Origin: Comamonas endophytica
Lineage (GTDB): Bacteria > Pseudomonadota > Gammaproteobacteria > Burkholderiales > Burkholderiaceae_C
Direction of reading: 5' to 3'
NCBI RefSeq assembly: GCF_023634805.2
Contig: NZ_CP106881.1
Coordinates: 3,646,007 to 3,710,006, forward strand
DNA: 64,000 nt
A program made the position numbers and the translations under genes. Of this stretch, positions 42,198-49,974 are shown in pieces (the first letter of the stretch is position 1; each line of letters opens with the position of its first letter). The notes below the pieces were generated by a model. The model saw only the letters and a list, made by a program, of their open reading frames with translations, was not told the DNA's origin and searched no databases.

Positions 42198-42607
42198 TGA
42201 GCGCACATGACATCCACGCCGGCGGCGCGCACGACGCGCACGACGACCACCACCACGACGTCGGCCCGCACAGCACCTTCTCCGGCTACATGACGGGCTT
42301 CGTGCTGTCGGTCATCCTGACGGCGATCCCCTTCTGGCTGATCATGGCCAAGGTCATCGAAGGCCGCACCACCGCCGTCCTGGTGCTGGGCGCCTTCGCC
42401 ATCGTGCAGATCCTGGTGCACATGTACTACTTCCTGCACATGAACAGCAAGATCGAGGCCGGCTGGACGCTGCTGTCCACGATCTTCACCGTGGTCTTCG
42501 TCGTGATCGCGCTGTCGGGTACGCTCTGGGTCATGTTCCACATGAACGCCAACATGATGCCGCACCACGGCACGCCGCCCGCCGCCTCCACCACGCCGCA
42601 GCCTTGA
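42197..42607 (+). CDS. cyoD: Cytochrome bo3-type ubiquinol oxidase subunit IV
   Basis: A 136-residue three-helix subunit needed for CuB-site assembly in E. coli. The core FSGYMTGFVLSVILTAIPFW and VQILVHMYYFLHMNSK match the family. The N-terminus is His/Asp-rich (HDAHDDHHHDVGPH), which could bind metal; E. coli CyoD lacks such a stretch. The start overlaps the cyoC stop and the end overlaps the SURF1 start. Confidence 0.93.
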   Translation: MSAHDIHAGGAHDAHDDHHHDVGPHSTFSGYMTGFVLSVILTAIPFWLIMAKVIEGRTTAVLVLGAFAIVQILVHMYYFLHMNSKIEAGWTLLSTIFTVVFVVIALSGTLWVMFHMNANMMPHHGTPPAASTTPQP

Positions 42608-43401
42608 CCTCCGTCAACGCCAACGCATCGAACGCCGGGCCTGCGCGCCCGCGTTCGATGGCCCTCAAGGCCATGCTCGCACTGCTGGGCATGGCCTTGT
42701 TCTTTGCGTTCGTGGGCCTGGGCACATGGCAGCTGCAGCGCCGCGCCTGGAAGCTGGACCTGATCGAGCGCGTCACCGAGCGCGTGCGCGCGCAGCCCGT
42801 GGCCGCGCCTGCGCCCGCGCAGTGGCCGGAGGTCACGGCGCAGCAGCATGAATACCTGCCGGTGACGCTGACCGGGCGCTTGCTCACGCAAAAGACGGTG
42901 CTGGCGCAGGCGGTTACCGAACTGGGCGCGGGCTTCTGGGTCATGACGCCGCTGCAGGCCGCCGACGGCAGCCAGACGCTGGTCAACCGCGGATTCGTGC
43001 CGGCGAGCGAGCGCGAGGCCTGGCTTCCCGCAGCCGCTGCCGAAACCGCAGCCGCGCCGCAGTCCATCACCGGCCTGCTGCGCATGAGCGAGCCTGGCGG
43101 TGGTTTCCTGCGCGACAACGACGCGGCGCAGCAGCGCTGGTATTCGCGCGACGTCGCGGCCATCGCCGCGGCGCAGGGCCTGGAGCGCGCGGCGCCCTAC
43201 TTCATCGACGCCGGCCGCCCGGGCCAGCCGGTGGCCGCGCAGACCTGGCCGCGCCCGGGCATGACCGTCATTGCCTTCCACAACAGCCACCTGGTCTATG
43301 CCCTGACCTGGTATGGCATGGCGCTGATGGTGCTGGCCGCCGCGGTCATCGTGGTGCGCTGGGAAAAGCGTCGGGCGCTGCCCGCGCACAAGACCTTGTA
43401 G
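42604..43401 (+). CDS. SURF1-family oxidase assembly protein
   Basis: A 265-residue inner-membrane protein with one helix near each end (AMLALLGMALFFAFVGLGTW and ALTWYGMALMVLAAAVIVV) and a periplasmic domain. SURF1 marks: GTWQLQRRAWK after the first helix, LVNRGFVPASE and the Tyr-rich LVYALTWYG. SURF1 helps insert heme A into heme-copper oxidases. The start is probably TTG at 42604, overlapping the cyoD stop (TTGA); ATG 42658 is a shorter alternative. Placed last in the cyo set, it could be a quinol-oxidase-type Surf1 such as Surf1q of Paracoccus denitrificans. Confidence 0.9.
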   Translation: MTSVNANASNAGPARPRSMALKAMLALLGMALFFAFVGLGTWQLQRRAWKLDLIERVTERVRAQPVAAPAPAQWPEVTAQQHEYLPVTLTGRLLTQKTVLAQAVTELGAGFWVMTPLQAADGSQTLVNRGFVPASEREAWLPAAAAETAAAPQSITGLLRMSEPGGGFLRDNDAAQQRWYSRDVAAIAAAQGLERAAPYFIDAGRPGQPVAAQTWPRPGMTVIAFHNSHLVYALTWYGMALMVLAAAVIVVRWEKRRALPAHKTL

Positions 43402-43437
43402 GCCGGGCGATTCGCCGGCTGCGGCAAAATCCTGCCG

Positions 43438-44778
43438 GTGAATCGCCCCTTACGCCCTCTCCGCCCCCGCTCCTCCGACCCTTTGTCCCAGGTCGAACTG
43501 ACCACCGAGCGCAAGAACATGCAGCTGCTGATCCAGCTGCGCTGGCTTGCCGTGGTGGGCCAGGTGATCACCATCGGCGTCGTGCATTACGGCCTGGGCA
43601 TTCCGCTTCCGCTGCCGGAGATGACCGCGGTGCTGATGGCGCTGATCGTCACCAACCTGGGGTATGTGTACTGGTTCAAATGGCGCCGGCGCAACGTGAC
43701 CAGCCTGGGCCTGTTCTGCGCGCTCCTGGCCGACGTCGCGGCGCTGTCGGTGCAGCTGTATCTGAGCGGCGGCGCCAGCAACCCTTTCATCTACCTGTTC
43801 CTGCTGCAGGCCATCCTGAGCGCGGTGCTGCTGTCGCCGGCCCACACCTGGGTCATCGCCGCCATCACCGGGCTGTGCGCGCTCGACCTGGCGGGCTCCT
43901 CGCGCCCGCTGGCGGTGCAGCCGCACCACAGCCTGTATGTCATGGGCCTGTTGACCTGCTTCGCGCTGACCACGGTGCTGCTGGTGATCTTTCTCACGCG
44001 CATCGTCGGCAACCTGCGCCGGCGCGACTCGCGCCTGGCCGACATGCGCCAGCGCGCCAGCGAGGAGGAGCACATCGTGCGCATGGGGCTGCTGGCCACG
44101 GGCGCCGCGCACGAGCTGGGCACGCCGCTGGCGACGATGTCGGTGATCCTGGGCGACTGGCAGCGCATGCCCGAGATCGCGCGCCAGCCCGAGCTGCTGC
44201 AGGATCTCGACGAGATGCAGCAGCAGTTGCTGCGCTGCAAGAGCATCGTCAGCAACGTGCTGCTGTCGGCCGGCGAGGCCCGCGCCGATGCGCCCAAGCC
44301 GACCACGCTCTTTCGCTTCATGGACCGGCTCATCGCGCAGTGGCAGGCAGACCACCATCCGCTGCGCTTTCGCTATCGCAACGACATCGCGCAGGACGTG
44401 GCGATCATTTCCGACACCGCGCTGCAGCAGATGATCTTCAACGTGCTGGACAATGCGCTGGAGGCTTCGGCCGACGAGGTCGAGCTGCGGCTGCGCTGCG
44501 AGGACGATCAGCTGGTCATCACCGTGCTCGACCGCGGCACCGGCTTTGCCCCCGAGATTCTGCGCAACTTCGGCAAATACCAGCAATCGAACAAGAAGGA
44601 CCGCGCGGGGCGCGGCGTGGGCCTGTTCCTGGTGACCAACGTCGCGCGCTCGCTCAACGGCACGGCCTCGGCGCGCAACCGCGACGATGGCGGCGCCGAG
44701 GTCACGGTACGCTTTCCCCTGTCCGCCATCACCCTGGGAGATAAAGACCATGGACACACGCCTGCTGCTGCTGGTTGA
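43438..44778 (+). CDS. regB: Redox sensor histidine kinase RegB-like
   Basis: A 446-residue kinase with six membrane helices (about residues 30-185). The periplasmic-side GGASNPF is the quinone-binding GGxxNPF motif of RegB/PrrB. The H-box is TGAAHELGTPLATMSV, and the dimer region contains a Cys in QQLLRCKSIVSNV matching the redox-active Cys of RegB. HATPase motifs: NVLDNALEASAD and DRGTGFAPEI. Family members sense respiratory quinone state and phosphorylate RegA. The start is GTG at 43438. regA overlaps its end by 29 bases. Confidence 0.9.
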   Translation: MNRPLRPLRPRSSDPLSQVELTTERKNMQLLIQLRWLAVVGQVITIGVVHYGLGIPLPLPEMTAVLMALIVTNLGYVYWFKWRRRNVTSLGLFCALLADVAALSVQLYLSGGASNPFIYLFLLQAILSAVLLSPAHTWVIAAITGLCALDLAGSSRPLAVQPHHSLYVMGLLTCFALTTVLLVIFLTRIVGNLRRRDSRLADMRQRASEEEHIVRMGLLATGAAHELGTPLATMSVILGDWQRMPEIARQPELLQDLDEMQQQLLRCKSIVSNVLLSAGEARADAPKPTTLFRFMDRLIAQWQADHHPLRFRYRNDIAQDVAIISDTALQQMIFNVLDNALEASADEVELRLRCEDDQLVITVLDRGTGFAPEILRNFGKYQQSNKKDRAGRGVGLFLVTNVARSLNGTASARNRDDGGAEVTVRFPLSAITLGDKDHGHTPAAAG

Positions 44779-45283
44779 AGACGATGCCGCCTTTGCGCGC
44801 ACCCTGGCGCGCTCCTTCGAGCGCCGCGGCTACCAGGTGCTGACCGCGGCCAGCGCCGAGGAGGTGAAGCTGCTGCTGCAGGAGCACCGCCCGGGCTACG
44901 CCGTGATGGATCTGAAGCTCGCGGGCAATGCCTCGGGGCTCAACTGCATCCAGATGCTGCACGAGCACAATCCCGAGGCACTGATCGTGGTGCTGACGGG
45001 GTATGCCAGCATCGCCACGGCGGTGGAGGCGGTGAAGCTCGGCGCCTGCCACTACCTGGCCAAGCCCTCCAACACTGACGACATCGAGGCTGCCTTCGGC
45101 CGCATCGCCGGGGACACCGAAGTCGAGCTGACGCAGCAGACCAGCTCGATCAAGACGCTCGAATGGGAGCATATCCACGAGACGCTGGCCGACAGCGACT
45201 TCAATATCTCCGAGGCCGCGCGGCGCCTGGGCATGCACCGGCGCACGCTGGCGCGCAAGCTGGAGAAGCGCCAGGTGAAATGA
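44750..45283 (+). CDS. regA: Response regulator RegA-like (Fis-type HTH)
   Basis: A 177-residue response regulator with a receiver domain (LLLLVEDDAAFARTL; phosphoacceptor Asp in AVMDLKLAG) and a C-terminal Fis-type helix-turn-helix (DSDFNISEAARRLGMHRRTL). This domain pair, without an ATPase domain, is the RegA/PrrA/ActR layout. Its targets in other bacteria include terminal oxidases, respiration and energy genes. GGGAG precedes the ATG at 44750 by about ten bases. It faces ctaB; a GC-rich hairpin (45286-45312) lies in the 30-base gap between them. Confidence 0.92.
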   Translation: MDTRLLLLVEDDAAFARTLARSFERRGYQVLTAASAEEVKLLLQEHRPGYAVMDLKLAGNASGLNCIQMLHEHNPEALIVVLTGYASIATAVEAVKLGACHYLAKPSNTDDIEAAFGRIAGDTEVELTQQTSSIKTLEWEHIHETLADSDFNISEAARRLGMHRRTLARKLEKRQVK

Positions 45284-45313
45284 CGCTGGCCGGCCGAGGC
45301 TGCCCGGCCCAGG

Positions 45314-46213
45314 CTAGAAAAACAGGTAATGGTCCACCAGCAGCGCCGCGAACAGCGCGCTCAGGTGCACCAGCGAGAACTTGAAGGTGCGCCAGGCCAG
45401 CGCATCCGAATAGTGGCGGCGCAGGCGCCAGGCATAGGCGCAGAAGCCCGCGCCCAGCACCACCGCCGCCGCCAGGTAGAGCCAGGAGCTCATGCCGTAG
45501 ACGAAGGGCAGCAGGCAGGCGGCGAACAGCACCACCGTGTAGAGCAGGATCTGCAGCCGCGTGTGTTCGCTGCCGTGCGTCACCGGCAGCATCGGCAGGC
45601 CGGACTTGCGGTAATCCTCGACGCGGTACAGCGCCAGCGCCCAGAAATGCGGCGGGGTCCACAGGAAGATGATCAGGAACAGGATCAGCGCTTCGGGGCC
45701 CACCTGGCCGGTCATGGCCGCCCAGCCCAGCACCGGCGGCATGGCGCCCGAGGCGCCGCCGATCACGATGTTCTGCGGGGTGCGCGGCTTGAGCACCACC
45801 GTGTAGATCACCGCATAGCCGACGAAGGTGGCCAGCGTGAGCCACATGGTCAACGGGTTGCTGCCGATGAAAAGAATGACGGAGCCCAGGCTGCACAGCG
45901 CCGCCGAGAACGCCAGCGCCTGCGAGCTCGAGAGCTCGCCGCGCGCCGTCGGGCGCCAGGCGGTGCGCTGCATGCGCGCGTCGATGTGCTTCTCGACCAG
46001 GCAATTGAAGGCCGCGGCGGCGGCCGCCACCAGCCAGATGCCCAGGCAGGACACCGCCATGTGCAGCCACTGCGCGCCGCTGGGCCAGCCGGGAACGGCC
46101 AGCACCATGCCGATCAGGGCGCAAAAGACGATCAGCTGCACCACCCGGGGCTTGGTCAGGGCGTAGAACTGCACGAAGCGTGAAGCGGGGGAAAGCATGG
46201 TATCCGTGGTCAT
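45314..46213 (-). CDS. ctaB: Protoheme IX farnesyltransferase (heme O synthase)
   Basis: A 299-residue membrane prenyltransferase (CtaB/CyoE, UbiA fold) that converts heme B to heme O. Active-site segments: [15 protein letters not shown], the loop with [20 protein letters not shown], and [15 protein letters not shown]. About eight helices. The start ATG 46213 overlaps the ctaA stop (ATGA), so ctaA and ctaB are coupled. Its heme O product is the precursor for both bo-type oxidase and heme A synthesis. Confidence 0.95.
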   Translation of the reverse strand: MTTDTMLSPASRFVQFYALTKPRVVQLIVFCALIGMVLAVPGWPSGAQWLHMAVSCLGIWLVAAAAAAFNCLVEKHIDARMQRTAWRPTARGELSSSQALAFSAALCSLGSVILFIGSNPLTMWLTLATFVGYAVIYTVVLKPRTPQNIVIGGASGAMPPVLGWAAMTGQVGPEALILFLIIFLWTPPHFWALALYRVEDYRKSGLPMLPVTHGSEHTRLQILLYTVVLFAACLLPFVYGMSSWLYLAAAVVLGAGFCAYAWRLRRHYSDALAWRTFKFSLVHLSALFAALLVDHYLFF

Positions 46214-47381
46214 GCGCGAGCGAAAGCTTTCTTCGAGGAGGAGTGGCGCGGATCCGGATCCGCGCTGGAGCTGCGGCTGACCGCGAGAGCCCAGACCAGC
46301 GCGCCCACCAGCGCCGCAGCGCCTCCAGTGTGCAGCACGGCGGCAATCAAAGGCCAGTCAAAAAGGACATTCGACAATCCGGTCATCACCTGCAGCAGCA
46401 CCAGCCCTGCAAGCCAGCGGCGCTGGCGCGCGAGCGCCCCGGCGCGGCGCAGCGCCAGCGCCAGCGCCAGCAGCGCCGGCACGACCGCATAGGCGGCGAG
46501 CCGGTGCACGTAATGGATGGCCGTCAAAGCCTCGAAATCCAGGTGGCTGCCATCCTTGAGCAGGCCCAGCGGCCGCCAGATCTCGAAACCCTGCGAGAAA
46601 TTCATGGCCGGCCACCAACTGCCCTGGCAGGTCGGGAAAGTGGTGCACGCCAGCACCGCATAGTTGGTGCTGACCCAGCCGCCCAGCGCCACCTGCAGCG
46701 TGACCAGCGCCAGGGCCGCCGCCAGCGCACGCCGCAGCCAGGGCGCCAGCGGCTCGGGCTGCTGGCCGCGCACCGCGAGGCCGTGGGCCACGGCGGGCAC
46801 GCACAGCAGCGCCAGCAGCACGGTGCCGCCCAGCAGATGCAGCGTGACGATGGCGGGGAACAGTTTTTCGGTCACCGTGAGCGCGCCGAACGCCCCTGGA
46901 TGCAGACCCATACCAGGCTGGCCGTGGGCCACCAGGGGCTGCGCCCCGCACGCAGCGGCACCTTGCGCGCGAGCCGCCAGCTCATCAGCGTGAGCGCGAT
47001 GATCAGCACGCCCACGCCCGTGGCCAGATAGCGGTGGATCATCTCGACCCAGGCCTTGCCATGCGTCACGGGCCCGGTGGGCATGGCCGTCTGCGCCGCG
47101 CTGATTTCCTGGTGCGCGCCCAGCGGGCTGGCGTTGCCGTAGCAGCCGGGCCAGTCGGGGCAACCCAGCCCCGAGTCGGTAAGCCGCGTGAAGGCGCCGA
47201 ACATCACCAGATCGAAGGTGAGGAACAGCGTGAAAACGCTCAGCGCCAGCAGTTTCTCCGCCGGACCATGCTGGCGGTTGCGCAGCCAGACCCATGCCAG
47301 GGGCGCCAGCGCGATCACCGCGCCGATCAGCATCAGATGCAGCAACGGTCCCAAGTCATAGAGAGGCTGGCTATCGGTCAT
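46210..47381 (-). CDS. ctaA: Heme A synthase (CtaA/COX15), frameshifted as written near 46893
   Basis: About 390 residues with eight helices, converting heme O to heme A. The first part has [20 protein letters not shown] and [15 protein letters not shown] (His ligand segments). It runs to SLVWVCIQG, then breaks at GGGG (CCCC at 46893-46896, plus strand); one extra base leads into [38 protein letters not shown] and [15 protein letters not shown]. The ATG is at 47381. Because ctaB is downstream in an overlapping pair, an intact gene is expected, and the break looks technical. Confidence 0.88.
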
Positions 47382-47981
47382 TAATCACTCTTATCGTTTG
47401 TACCCAATGGGACGCCCATCGAAGCTCGACACAAATTTCAAGATTGTCTGAAATATCTGAACGTTTTCCACAAGAAACCGCGCTGGCGAGCTTGCGTGCA
47501 CCGCGCGTTGACATATCGTGCCAACGCTACAGCAGCCCACGGCCAGACCGGGACTGGCGCATTGTCCCGGCGCAATTCTATCGGGAGCCGCGGTCAGGCA
47601 CAGCCGGCACGCCAAGTGACCCTATGGATGACCGGAACGGGCGCGTGCCTGGCGCCGCTGCTGCACGAAGCGATGGCTTGATTGAGGCAGATTGTCGCAA
47701 CCCAAACATCTTGCTACATCTTCATGTAATCGGTAACAATCCAAAGGGGATTCCAGGGTGCTGCATCGACTTGCCGACGCATCACCGCAGGTGCATGCGG
47801 GACAATGGGTCGATTCGAACACGCACGTCCGCAGCTGGCCGTATCGCGCAGACCCTGAAGGCCCTCGCGAAAAGCCTGCGCCGGCGTTTCGCTCCACCCC
47901 GTCGTTCCGGCCCTGCCTTCCTTACAGGCGCAGGTCCCATTTGCTGTTATCGCCAAAAAGCCCAAGAGCTGGAAGCCCGTC
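47382..47981. other. 600-bp noncoding stretch between ctaA and a dehydrogenase gene
   Basis: No supported gene. Two patches are AT-rich for this genome: 47382-47470, which should hold the ctaA promoter, and about 47690-47760. Short reading frames here lack ribosome sites and family features. A TTGACA-like hexamer lies at 47512-47517 but no matching -10 is obvious. Confidence 0.4.
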
Positions 47982-48989
47982 ATGAACATTGTGATCCTGG
48001 ACGACTACCAAGACGCCGTACGCAAGCTGCATTGCGCCAGCCGCCTCGACGCGCTCAACGCCAAGGTCTACACCAACACCGTCAAGGGCCTGGGCCAGCT
48101 GTCCGTGCGGTTGCGCGACGCGGACATCATCGTGCTGATCCGCGACCGTACCGCCATCACCCGCCAGCTGATCGAGAAGCTTCCCCGCCTCAAGCTCATT
48201 GCCCAGACCGGCCGGGTGGGCGCGCACATCGATGTCCAGGCCTGCACCGAACACGGCATTGCCATTGCCGAAGGCGTGAGCTCGCCGGTCGCGCCCGCGG
48301 AGCTGACCTGGGCGCTGATCATGGCCGCGATGCGCCGGCTGCCGCAGTACATCGCCAATCTCAAGCATGGCGCCTGGCAGCAGTCGGGCTTCAAGGCCGC
48401 CTCGATGCCGCCGAACTTCGCGCTGGGCAGCGTGCTGCGCGGCAGGACGCTGGGCATCTGGGGCTACGGCCGCATCGGCCGCATCGTCGCCGGCTACGGC
48501 CGCGCCTTCGGCATGAACGTGCGCGTCTGGGGGCGCGACGCTTCGCGCGCCGAGGCCCTGGCCGACGGCTACCAGGCGGCGACGACGCGCGAGGAATTCT
48601 TCGCGCAGTGCGATGTCATCAGCCTGCATCTGCGCCTCAACGAAGCCACGCAGCACCTCATCGGCCTCGAGGACCTGGCGCTGATGAAGCCCACGGCGCT
48701 GCTGGTCAACACCTCGCGGGCCGAGCTCATCGCGCCCGATGCGCTGGTGGCCGCGCTGCAAAGCGGCCGCCCGGGCATGGCCGCCGTCGACGTGTTCGAG
48801 AGCGAGCCCATCCTGCAGGGGCATGCGCTGCTGCGCATGGAAAACTGCATCTGCACGCCGCACCTGGGCTATGTGGAGCAGGACAGCTATGAGCTGTACT
48901 TCGGCGCGGCCTTCGACAATGTCGTCAACTTCATCGACGGCGCACCCACGCAGATCGTCAATCCCGACTACCAGCTCGCGCGGCGCTGA
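47982..48989 (+). CDS. D-2-hydroxyacid dehydrogenase family protein
   Basis: A 335-residue NAD(H)-dependent dehydrogenase. Marks: IAQTGRVGAHIDV, the Rossmann motif GIWGYGRIGRIVAGYGRAFG, the catalytic Arg in LLVNTSRAELI, Glu in VDVFESEPI and His in TPHLGYVEQD. It reduces a 2-keto acid or oxidises a D-2-hydroxy acid; the substrate is unknown. The ATG at 47982 is clear. No operon partner is seen. Confidence 0.9.
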   Translation: MNIVILDDYQDAVRKLHCASRLDALNAKVYTNTVKGLGQLSVRLRDADIIVLIRDRTAITRQLIEKLPRLKLIAQTGRVGAHIDVQACTEHGIAIAEGVSSPVAPAELTWALIMAAMRRLPQYIANLKHGAWQQSGFKAASMPPNFALGSVLRGRTLGIWGYGRIGRIVAGYGRAFGMNVRVWGRDASRAEALADGYQAATTREEFFAQCDVISLHLRLNEATQHLIGLEDLALMKPTALLVNTSRAELIAPDALVAALQSGRPGMAAVDVFESEPILQGHALLRMENCICTPHLGYVEQDSYELYFGAAFDNVVNFIDGAPTQIVNPDYQLARR

Positions 48990-49007
48990 GACCGCGCCGG
49001 CCGTGCG

Positions 49008-49526
49008 TCAGCGGTGCGGCCCGCTTTCTCCGAGCTCGCGCTCCTGGGCCAACGCGTCCTGCACCGCCTGACGCACCACCGATTCCAGTGCTTCCTGCAG
49101 ACGCAGCGTGAACGAGCGCGTCTGTTCGTGCACCACGTGCGCGATGGTTTCGCGCAGGCGCTCGTCCAGACCGTGTTCCACGCGCTCGAGCAGGCACTGC
49201 ACCAGGAACTCCTCGGCCTGCGCGGCCCCCTCATCGGCCAGGGTTCTGCGCAGCGAGGCGGCGAGCGGACTCCCCTCGATCGCTGGTGCCTGGTAGGCGG
49301 GCGCGGGTTCCAGGCCCAGGTCCAGCGCCAGATCCAGATCCAGGTCCGAGTCCTTTGTCAGCTCCAGGTCCAGGCCCATCTCCGGCGGCGCGGCCCAGGC
49401 GGGCTCCGCGCCGGTGAAGTCTTCGGGCACGTCGGGCGCCAGCGCCCCCGCATCCGGCTCCGTGACCACTTCGGTCAGGGTGGGCACATAGCGCGGAGGC
49501 GACTTCGGCATGGGCAAATCCATCAT
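49008..49526 (-). CDS. Hypothetical protein with Asp/Leu repeat, coupled to holC
   Basis: A 172-residue protein of unknown function. It is acidic in the middle, where alternating Asp and Leu (SDLDLDLALDLGLE) form a low-complexity run, and ends in a helix-rich part (EEFLVQCLLERVEHGLDERL and similar). No domain is recognised. It is the last gene of the leftward pepA-holC set: its first ATG overlaps the holC stop (ATGA). It may be related to HolC function, but this is only positional inference. Confidence 0.6.
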   Translation of the reverse strand: MMDLPMPKSPPRYVPTLTEVVTEPDAGALAPDVPEDFTGAEPAWAAPPEMGLDLELTKDSDLDLDLALDLGLEPAPAYQAPAIEGSPLAASLRRTLADEGAAQAEEFLVQCLLERVEHGLDERLRETIAHVVHEQTRSFTLRLQEALESVVRQAVQDALAQERELGESGPHR

Positions 49527-49957
49527 CCGCCTTTCAGCACCAGGTCATGGCGCACGATGTCCAGGCCCAGGCCCGCGTAATGCTTCCAGCGCAGCCGGGC
49601 CTGCGCCCGGTCGTGCTCGTCCTGCGCGCTCACGACCTCGACCAGGCGCGCAAAGCGCGCGAAATGCACCGGCACCTGCTCCCACAGGTTGACCAGCAGC
49701 TCCTGGTGCGGCGCGCAGCGCTCGTCCTGCACCAGCAGCACCGGCGACGCGGCAAACACCTGCGCGTCGTCGCCCTCGCAGGCATGGGCCAGGAAGTCGG
49801 ACGGCGCGAGCTTCCACAGCATCTGCGACAGCGCCTGCGTCACCGCCGGCGGCCCTGTCACCACCACGCGCACATCGCTGCGCAGCGCCTTGCGCACGAA
49901 ACGGCAGACATAGGCCAGCCGGTCCGGCGCATTGAAGTGGAACGCGACTTCCGTCAT
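49523..49957 (-). CDS. holC: DNA polymerase III chi subunit
   Basis: A 144-residue clamp-loader accessory protein that binds psi and single-strand-binding protein. Family match: MTEVAFHFNAPDRLAYVCRF at the N-terminus, HACEGDDAQVFAASPVLL in the middle, and VSAQDEHDRAQARLRWKHYA near the end. It follows pepA by 17 bases on the leftward strand, the order known from other proteobacteria. Its stop overlaps the downstream hypothetical gene. Confidence 0.92.
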   Translation of the reverse strand: MTEVAFHFNAPDRLAYVCRFVRKALRSDVRVVVTGPPAVTQALSQMLWKLAPSDFLAHACEGDDAQVFAASPVLLVQDERCAPHQELLVNLWEQVPVHFARFARLVEVVSAQDEHDRAQARLRWKHYAGLGLDIVRHDLVLKGG

Positions 49958-49974
49958 GGCCGCAGCCTCCCGCA

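Noticed and set aside
47496..47897. Short frames in the gap after ctaA
   Set aside because: No ribosome site, no family feature, and composition like noncoding DNA.
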